Program-made: the position numbers and the translations under genes
The notes under the pieces: model-generated
Told to the model about the DNA's origin: nothing
Seen by the model: the letters and a program-made list of their open reading frames with translations, nothing else
Databases searched by the model: none
Part shown: positions 6,198-11,176 of the stretch, piece by piece
How positions within the stretch are numbered: the first letter of the stretch is position 1
Layout: each line of letters begins with the position of its first letter
NCBI GenBank assembly: GCA_964648005.1
Contig: CAZYKR010000145.1
Coordinates: 1-11,176, forward strand
Origin: JAGQTE01 sp964648005
GTDB taxonomy: Bacteria; Actinomycetota; Acidimicrobiia; Acidimicrobiales; Acidimicrobilacustridaceae
Length of the DNA: 11,176 nt
Direction: 5' to 3'

Positions 6198-7370
6198 TCA
6201 ACCGAATCCGAATTCCGCTCGCAGGGCCTCGGTGTGCGCACCGAGGCCCGCGGCGCGTGTGCGGGTCGGGTCGTCGTCGACGCTGCTGAGATGCAGCGGA
6301 TGGCCGGGGATGCGCAGGCGGGTGCCCTCGACGTCGAGCACCATCCGGCGGGCGTTGGCCTGCGCCGACTCGAGGGCCTCGGGGATCGAGCGGACGCTGC
6401 CGGCCGGGACGCCACCGCGCTGGAGCAGCTCGACCACGGCGTCGCGGGTGCGGCCGGCGAGCGCCGCCTCGAGCTCGGCCCGCAGGGCGTCGCGGTTGGT
6501 CAGGCGCGCCGCGATGCCGGAGAAGCGCTCGTCGCTCGCCAGCTCCGGCCGACCGAGCAACTCGACGAAGGCCGCGAACCCCGAATCGGTGGGCGCGCAG
6601 ATGGCGACGGCACCGTCGTCGACCTCGTAGATCTCGAACGGGGTGGCGAGCGGGTTCAGGTTGCCGGCGCGCTGGGGCTCGATGCCGGCGGCCAGGTAAC
6701 CGAAGACGTGCGCGCCCAAGATGCCGAGCAGGGCGTCGAACATGGCGATGTCGACCCGGCTGCCCTCGCCGGTGGCGCGGCTCTGCACGAGCGCGGCGCT
6801 GATGGCACCGAAGGCGTTGAGCCCGGCGAGGTAGTCGGCGATCGAGGTGCCGGTGAGCACGGGCGGACCGTCGGGGAACCCGGTGACGCTCATGAGACCG
6901 GACTCTGCCTGGATGACGACGTCGTAGGCACCCTCCCACGCCTCGGGCCCCGTCTGGCCGTAGCCGGAGATCGAGGCGTACACCAGCTTGGGGTTGCGGG
7001 CGTGCAGCTCGTCCCAGCCGAAGCCCCAGGTGTCGAGGGTGCCGGGACGAAAGTTCTCGACGAGCACGTCGGCGCGCTCGGCGATGGCGCGCACCAGCGG
7101 CTGGTCGCCGGGGTCTGCCAGGTCGGCGAGCAGGCTCTCCTTGCCGTGGTTGACGGCGTTGAAGAATTCGGTCTGGCCATCGATCTCTGGCGGGTAGTAG
7201 CGGCCGACGTCGCCGGCGGGCGGCTGCTCGACCTTGATGACCCGCGCCCCCATCTCGGCGAGCAGCACCGTGCAGTACGGCCCGGACAGCGCGTGGGTGA
7301 GATCGAGCACCAACACCCCGTTGAGTGGCCCGCGCCGCACGAGCGGTCCGGTGCCGTGGTCGGTCGTCAT
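6198..7370 (-). CDS. CaiB/BaiF (class III) CoA-transferase
   Basis: The 390-residue enzyme transfers CoA between carboxylic acids; the acceptor and donor here are unknown. Visible signatures run in order: GVLVLDLTHALSGPYCTVLL and EMGARVIKVEQPPAGDVGR near the N-terminus, ADVLVENFRPGTLDTWGF, then ASISGYGQTGP and AYDVVIQAESGLMSVTG. In the last of these Asp150 corresponds to the catalytic Asp of formyl-CoA transferase and relatives. Downstream are GEGSRVDIAMFDALLGILG and a C-terminal domain with GVPAGSVRSIPEAL. The length is normal for the family, with no break. ATG 7370 overlaps the stop of the upstream ATPase-GNAT gene as ATGA, so the two are translationally coupled. No Shine-Dalgarno is needed or seen. 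The context does not reveal a pathway such as carnitine, oxalate or racemase metabolism. Confidence 0.93.
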   Translation of the reverse strand: MTTDHGTGPLVRRGPLNGVLVLDLTHALSGPYCTVLLAEMGARVIKVEQPPAGDVGRYYPPEIDGQTEFFNAVNHGKESLLADLADPGDQPLVRAIAERADVLVENFRPGTLDTWGFGWDELHARNPKLVYASISGYGQTGPEAWEGAYDVVIQAESGLMSVTGFPDGPPVLTGTSIADYLAGLNAFGAISAALVQSRATGEGSRVDIAMFDALLGILGAHVFGYLAAGIEPQRAGNLNPLATPFEIYEVDDGAVAICAPTDSGFAAFVELLGRPELASDERFSGIAARLTNRDALRAELEAALAGRTRDAVVELLQRGGVPAGSVRSIPEALESAQANARRMVLDVEGTRLRIPGHPLHLSSVDDDPTRTRAAGLGAHTEALRAEFGFG

Positions 7371-8812
7371 GGCGTGGCTCCTCGCTGGGCGAGCACGTAG
7401 GTGAGCAGCGCTCGGGCCTGGTCGCTGCGCAGATGGATGGCGTCCGGGTCGATCGGCAGGTCGCCGAGATGCTGGTACCGGACCAGGTCGACACCGTGGT
7501 GTTCGAGCGGCAGCACGCCGGCGAAGATCCAGCCGGCCTCGGCGGCGCGGTCGGCGGCCCAGCTCACCGCCGGGTCGTCCATCGGCAGGTCGAGGTAGGC
7601 GACGGCGATGCCGGCGTCGCGCACGGCCTGCACACGAAGCGCCAGCGCGTCGGGAAGGTCGGTACCGATGCGCTGCGCCACGACCACGGCGTGGCCGAGG
7701 TCGGCGCGCACGGACACGTCGAGCTGCGTGGACGCGTCCGGTGCTAGGTCGCCGGCGGGCACGAACATACGGTCGAGACCGACGGCGTCGTAGATGCCGC
7801 GCAGCGCCGCCGCGTCGCGCTCGGGCACGACCACCTCGAGCGGCGGGATCGTCGCCATGGGGATGAACCCTCCGACGACGGCCTCGCGCACGGTCGACGC
7901 CGTCCCGTCGATGCCGGCGAACTCGATCGGGGGCAGGAAGCCCAGCAGCACCGAGCACACCGGACCGTCGCGCTGGCTGCGGGTGTGGGCGGTGACGGCG
8001 GCGCCGGCGAGCGCCAGGATGCCGTGCTCGGCGAAGAACCTCTTGCGCAGCTCGCTCGGCCGCGACATGAGGTGGTGCCCGCGGTAGCGCGGATCGACCA
8101 TCGCCCGCCCCGCCTCCACGATGACGGCGTCGGGTTCGGTGATGAGGATGGCGCTGTGCCCGATGATCTCGCCGTCGGTGGTGGGCGTCACGAACGAGAC
8201 CTGGGTGCCGTCGGCCAGCATGGCGGCGAGACGATCGGGTTGGTAGTACTCGTCGTGCTGGTAGGTCGCCTCGTAGGTGCGCCAGGTCAGCCGGCAGATG
8301 CCCTCAGCGTCGTCGGGCGTCGCCAGGCGGGTCTCGGCGACGTCGTCGAGATCGGCGGCCGAGGACCCGTCGACCTGCCCGTCGGGCGGCGGGTCGTGGC
8401 GCAGGTCGCGCCCCGGATCGAGGTGCCGGGCGAGCACCGTCCGGTTGCCGTCGCGGCCGCGCCAACGGTGATGGATCTCGTCGACCCAGCCTTCGGTGAC
8501 GGCCCGCTGGAGCACGGCGCCGTCGAGCGCCTCGGCATCGCGCCAGTCGAAGGGCAGGCCGGTGTCGTCGACGTGCACGACGACGCGGTGGCCATGGCGC
8601 GCCACGGTGACGTGCAGCGCGGCATCGGCCGAGTCGGCGTAGCCGCGCAGGTGCACGGCCCGGGCCACGGCCCCGGCGGCTGTCGCCAGCTGCGACGCCT
8701 GGGGACCGGTCAGGCCCAGGTCGGTGGCGGCGGCTTCGACTGCGGCGGCGACGATGCGCCCGTGGTGACCGGCGCCGTGCAGACGCATGGAGACGAGCGG
8801 TGGTTGTCGCAT
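7367..8812 (-). CDS. RsbW-like ATPase / GNAT acetyltransferase fusion
   Basis: The 481-residue protein appears to join two domains. Residues about 10-133 resemble the RsbW/SpoIIAB-type ATPase (GHKL) fold, with a G1-like box DDTGLPFD (82-89) and a final GRDGNRTVLARHLD. Residues about 158-330 look like a GNAT acyltransferase: AETRLATPDDAEGICRLTW, a DGEIIGHSAIL strand, and an acetyl-CoA-loop-like DPRYRGHHLM (240-249). The last 150 residues carry a further alpha/beta region with AGIAVAYLDLPMDDPAVSW, as in related fusions I recall. In the expected N-box, LATAAGAVARAVH (42-54), Gly47 and Arg51 stand where Glu and the Mg-binding Asn are normally found, so ATP binding may be lost. ATG 8812 is chosen over ATG 8788 because TACCTT (8826-8821) lies 8 bases upstream as a possible leaderless -10. 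The gene ends within the CoA-transferase start. Confidence 0.8.
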   Translation of the reverse strand: MRQPPLVSMRLHGAGHHGRIVAAAVEAAATDLGLTGPQASQLATAAGAVARAVHLRGYADSADAALHVTVARHGHRVVVHVDDTGLPFDWRDAEALDGAVLQRAVTEGWVDEIHHRWRGRDGNRTVLARHLDPGRDLRHDPPPDGQVDGSSAADLDDVAETRLATPDDAEGICRLTWRTYEATYQHDEYYQPDRLAAMLADGTQVSFVTPTTDGEIIGHSAILITEPDAVIVEAGRAMVDPRYRGHHLMSRPSELRKRFFAEHGILALAGAAVTAHTRSQRDGPVCSVLLGFLPPIEFAGIDGTASTVREAVVGGFIPMATIPPLEVVVPERDAAALRGIYDAVGLDRMFVPAGDLAPDASTQLDVSVRADLGHAVVVAQRIGTDLPDALALRVQAVRDAGIAVAYLDLPMDDPAVSWAADRAAEAGWIFAGVLPLEHHGVDLVRYQHLGDLPIDPDAIHLRSDQARALLTYVLAQRGATP

Positions 8813-8820
8813 CGGCGCAG

Positions 8821-8826
8821 AAGGTA
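8821..8826 (-). promoter_or_regulatory. Candidate -10 element for the ATPase-GNAT gene
   Basis: TACCTT on the minus strand fits TANNNT and lies 8 bases before ATG 8812. No Shine-Dalgarno is present, which suits a leaderless transcript. No clear -35 element was found. Confidence 0.25.
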
Positions 8827-8857
8827 GTGCGGCGCCCGGCGGCGCGAGGATGCCGAG

Positions 8858-9405
8858 GTGCGACGGGTGGCGATCCAGGGGAACTCCGGCTCGGGGAAGT
8901 CGACCCTGGCACACCAGTTGGCGGCCATCCTCGCCGTGCCCCACGTCGAGCTCGACGCCATCCACCACTTGCCGGGGTGGCAGCCGATCGACCGGGACAC
9001 CTTCCGAGCCGAGGTGACGGCGCGCTGCGCCGGCGAGGGGTGATCGACGGGAACTACTCCGAGGTGCGCGACCTGGTGCTGGCCGCCGCCGACACGCTCG
9101 TCTACCTCGACCTGCGCTTGCCGGTGGTCATGGTCCAGGTCACGCGCCGCACGCTGCGTCGGATGCGGACGGGTGAGGAGCTGTGGAACGGCAATCGGGA
9201 GGAGTGGCGTTCGTTGACCAAGGTGGATCCCGCCGAGAACGTCGTGCTGTGGTCGCTCACGCGGCATCGGGTGCACCGCCGCCGTGCTGCAGCGCAGGAG
9301 GCAGCGCCCGACCCGCCGCACCTGCGTGTCGTGCGCCTGCGCTCGCGCCCCGCCGTGGCGGCGTGGCTGGCGTCGGTCAGCGCCGCCGATGGCGCCGACC
9401 GCTGA
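8858..9405 (+). pseudogene. P-loop kinase, topology-modulator (FlaR-like) type, frameshifted
   Basis: Restored, this would be a 182-183-residue adenylate-kinase-like P-loop protein. The first frame, from GTG 8858, holds Walker A GNSGSGKST (residues 8-16) and VPHVELDAIHHLPGW, then stops at TGA 9041-9043 after RCAGEG. The second frame resumes at GTG 9040 with VIDGNYSEVRD, LVYLDLRLPVVM, VTRRTLRRMRTGEELWNGNR and a stop at 9405. In intact relatives the two parts are continuous, with roughly GWVIDGNY at the join. A single missing G in the run gggg (9037-9040), or loss of one copy of a gggtggg-like tandem (4 bases), would both give this phase change. The Shine-Dalgarno (gagga, 8846-8850) is good, 7 bases before the GTG. 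It could be a sequencing error rather than a true pseudogene. Confidence 0.82.
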
Positions 9406-9447
9406 CGGTCGGGTCAGGCGCGCGACGGTCGATACGCTCCCGCCGTC

Positions 9448-11176
9448 ATGGTTTCGACCTCCCGCTCGTTCGTCGGTCGCGCCGCGGAGTCGGCGGTCGC
9501 TGCCGGCGCGCTCGAGGCGAGGCGTGCCGTGGCGATCGTCGGTCCGGCGGGGGTGGGCAAGTCGGCGCTCGCAGCGCATCTGATCGAGACGCTCGCCCGG
9601 GCCGGTGCACCGGTGCGGCGCGTCGCCGGGCGCCAGGCCACGAGCGGCATCCCGTTCGCGCCCTTCGGTGAGCTGGTGGGGGACGCCCCGCCCCACCTGG
9701 CCGCAGGCGCTGTCGCCGAGGCGTTGGTGGCGAGCGCCCCGTCCCGCAAGGACCGACCCGTCCTGCTGGTCGAGGACCTCCACGCGTTGGATGACGCGAG
9801 TCTCGGAATCACCCAACAGCTCGTCCACGACGATCGACTGTCGGTCGTGTTGACGGTTCGCAGCGACGGTGGGTTGACCGAGCCGCTGGCGACGCTGTGT
9901 TCGGACGCTGCCGTCCACCGCGTCGATCTGGCGCCCTTCGACGCCGTCGAGTTGCCGTCCGTGATCGTGGCGCTGCTGGGCGGTCCGGCAGAGAGCCCAA
10001 CCGCCCACCGTCTGGCCGAGGTGTCGGCCGGCAACCCGTTGTACCTCCACGAGCTGATCGACGGCTCGGTCGACGCCGGCGTGCTCGTTCACGGCGACGA
10101 CGGGCTGTGGCGGTTCACCGCCGACCTCGTCGGCACCCCGAGGCTGGAAGATCTGATCACTGCCCGCCACGCCGGGCTGGACGAACCGGCGCGCGATGCC
10201 GTCGAGTTGCTGGCGGTGGCGGGCGGCCTGCCCTTGCCGCTGGTCGAGCACGTGGTGCCGGCGTCGGTGCTCGAACAGCTGGAGCGGGCAGGACTGGTCG
10301 TCGTCTCCGACGGGAGCGACGGGCCGCTGACCGTTGATCTGTCACATCCGCTGCACAACGAGCTCCTCGGCAGGAACCTGCCGGTGCTGGCCCGTCTGCG
10401 CCTGTCGCGCCAACTGGCGGCGGCCGTGGAGGACGTCGGCCCATCCGGGGTCGACGAGCTGCGCATTGCGCTGTGGGAGCGCGACGCCGGCCTGCAGCCG
10501 TCGCCGGACCGGCTGCTGGCGGCGGCGCGCCTGGCGCTGGACCGTCACGATCCTGTGTTGGCCGGTGAGCTGGCCGCGGCGGCGATCGACGTCGAGCCGC
10601 GTGCCGATTCGTACGTGCTCGCTTGTTGGTGCCGGGGCGAGAGCGGCGACCATCGCGGCGCCCATGACCTGGCCGCCTCGGCCATCGAGAGCCTCGACGA
10701 CCCGTGGGAGCGGGCGGCGATGGTGCTGCGCATGGCAGAGGAACGTTGGTGGGCCGAAGACCTCGACACCGACGGCCGGTCGGGTCGTGACGTGCTACTC
10801 GATGGTCAGGCGTTGGGTCCGGGCCCCTGGCAGGACGCACTGACGGCACAATCGTTGGTGTTCGACGTGCTCGACGGTGAGGTGGACCGGGCGCTGGCGG
10901 CCGCGCCGCAGTACGCCGCGCATGCCGACGGTCGGGTGGCGGCGCTGGGGAAGCTGTCGAGCTCGCTGTCGCTGACCTTCTCGGACCGCGGGGCCGAGGC
11001 GGCAGCGGTGGCCCGGGAGGCGCAGGCCACGGTCAGTCGGGTCGACGCGCTCTACGGCGACACCGACATCCACGTTCTGGCCGAGGTGCTCGCCTACGCC
11101 TTCGACGGCGATCTCATCGCCGCGGACGAGATCATCGAGGCGGTGCAGGCGATGGCGGCGACTCGGCCGGGGCTGC
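9448..11176 (+). CDS. Large P-loop ATPase, probable LuxR/MalT-like (LAL) regulator, 3' partial
   Basis: At least 576 residues are encoded, and the frame is open at the window edge. The N-terminus MVSTSRSFVGRAAESAVAAG fits the entry motif of AAA_16/LAL ATPases (FVGR-x-x-E). Walker A is GPAGVGKS (32-39) and Walker B VLLVEDLHALDD (about 105-116, with Glu109-Asp110). VVLTVRSDG is a sensor-like strand, and LAEVSAGNPLYLHELI matches the GNP-x-[FY] motif that follows the ATPase in this family. The rest is Ala/Leu-rich helix, like TPR-type repeats. Full members often run to about 900 residues and end in a LuxR helix-turn-helix, which would lie outside the window, so DNA binding is unproven. No Shine-Dalgarno precedes ATG 9448, and TACGCT (9433-9438) could be a -10 of a leaderless transcript. 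Confidence 0.85.
   Translation, partial: MVSTSRSFVGRAAESAVAAGALEARRAVAIVGPAGVGKSALAAHLIETLARAGAPVRRVAGRQATSGIPFAPFGELVGDAPPHLAAGAVAEALVASAPSRKDRPVLLVEDLHALDDASLGITQQLVHDDRLSVVLTVRSDGGLTEPLATLCSDAAVHRVDLAPFDAVELPSVIVALLGGPAESPTAHRLAEVSAGNPLYLHELIDGSVDAGVLVHGDDGLWRFTADLVGTPRLEDLITARHAGLDEPARDAVELLAVAGGLPLPLVEHVVPASVLEQLERAGLVVVSDGSDGPLTVDLSHPLHNELLGRNLPVLARLRLSRQLAAAVEDVGPSGVDELRIALWERDAGLQPSPDRLLAAARLALDRHDPVLAGELAAAAIDVEPRADSYVLACWCRGESGDHRGAHDLAASAIESLDDPWERAAMVLRMAEERWWAEDLDTDGRSGRDVLLDGQALGPGPWQDALTAQSLVFDVLDGEVDRALAAAPQYAAHADGRVAALGKLSSSLSLTFSDRGAEAAAVAREAQATVSRVDALYGDTDIHVLAEVLAYAFDGDLIAADEIIEAVQAMAATRPGL

Noticed and set aside
6234..7400. 388-codon plus-strand frame opposite the CoA-transferase
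   Set aside because: The CoA-transferase on the other strand has its family motifs in order; this frame is a high-GC shadow.
8813..8968. N-terminal extension of the ATPase-GNAT protein
   Set aside because: It would overlap the divergent kinase gene and adds residues with no similarity to the domain; ATG 8812 is better placed.
8710..10251. 513-codon minus-strand frame
   Set aside because: It is antisense to the kinase and the ATPase gene, and composition is that of a shadow.

Overview
The window is GC-rich DNA with the look of a high-GC actinobacterium, most likely an Acidimicrobiia-type (Ilumatobacter-like) soil or aquatic lineage. That placement is an impression, not a search result. It rests on the G/C third positions, tightly packed genes with 4-bp stop/start overlaps, several gene starts with no Shine-Dalgarno, and typical families (P450, DUF6325-like/SHOCT pair, CaiB/BaiF CoA-transferase). 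No tRNA, rRNA, CRISPR array, insertion sequence or phage gene was seen.

Layout. Positions 1 to about 250 carry the start of a plus-strand lipoprotein whose style is myxobacterial. It runs without a gap into the amino-terminal 177 codons of a minus-strand ABC exporter, and both proteins break at the same place, so this is probably a chimeric join. A small membrane-anchored protein (831-1316, +) converges on an unrecognised 149-residue protein (1329-1778, -). Next comes a compact plus-strand operon of cytochrome P450 (1798-3060), SulP anion transporter with a STAS domain (3057-4733) and TetR-family repressor (4730-5356), coupled by ATGA and GTGA overlaps. Behind its own candidate promoter lies a two-gene unit: a DUF6325-like protein (5414-5857) and a SHOCT-domain protein (5871-6182), both with strong ribosome binding sites.

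On the minus strand follows a coupled pair, transcribed from right to left: a fusion of an RsbW-like ATPase domain with a GNAT-type acetyltransferase (8812-7367), then a class III CoA-transferase (7370-6198). Divergent from it is a small P-loop kinase of the topology-modulator (FlaR-like) group, broken by a frameshift near 9040 (8858-9405). The window ends inside a large P-loop ATPase that resembles the N-terminal part of a LuxR/MalT-like (LAL) regulator (9448 to beyond 11176).

How the genes fit together. The P450, transporter and repressor probably form one regulated unit handling a lipophilic or acidic substrate, but the substrate cannot be read from sequence. The CoA-transferase and the acyl-CoA-type acetyltransferase fusion are translationally coupled, suggesting linked acyl-CoA chemistry or regulation. 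The most unusual items are the chimeric join, the ATPase-GNAT fusion that seems to have lost its Mg-binding Asn, the P450-SulP-TetR operon and the single-site frameshift in the kinase.
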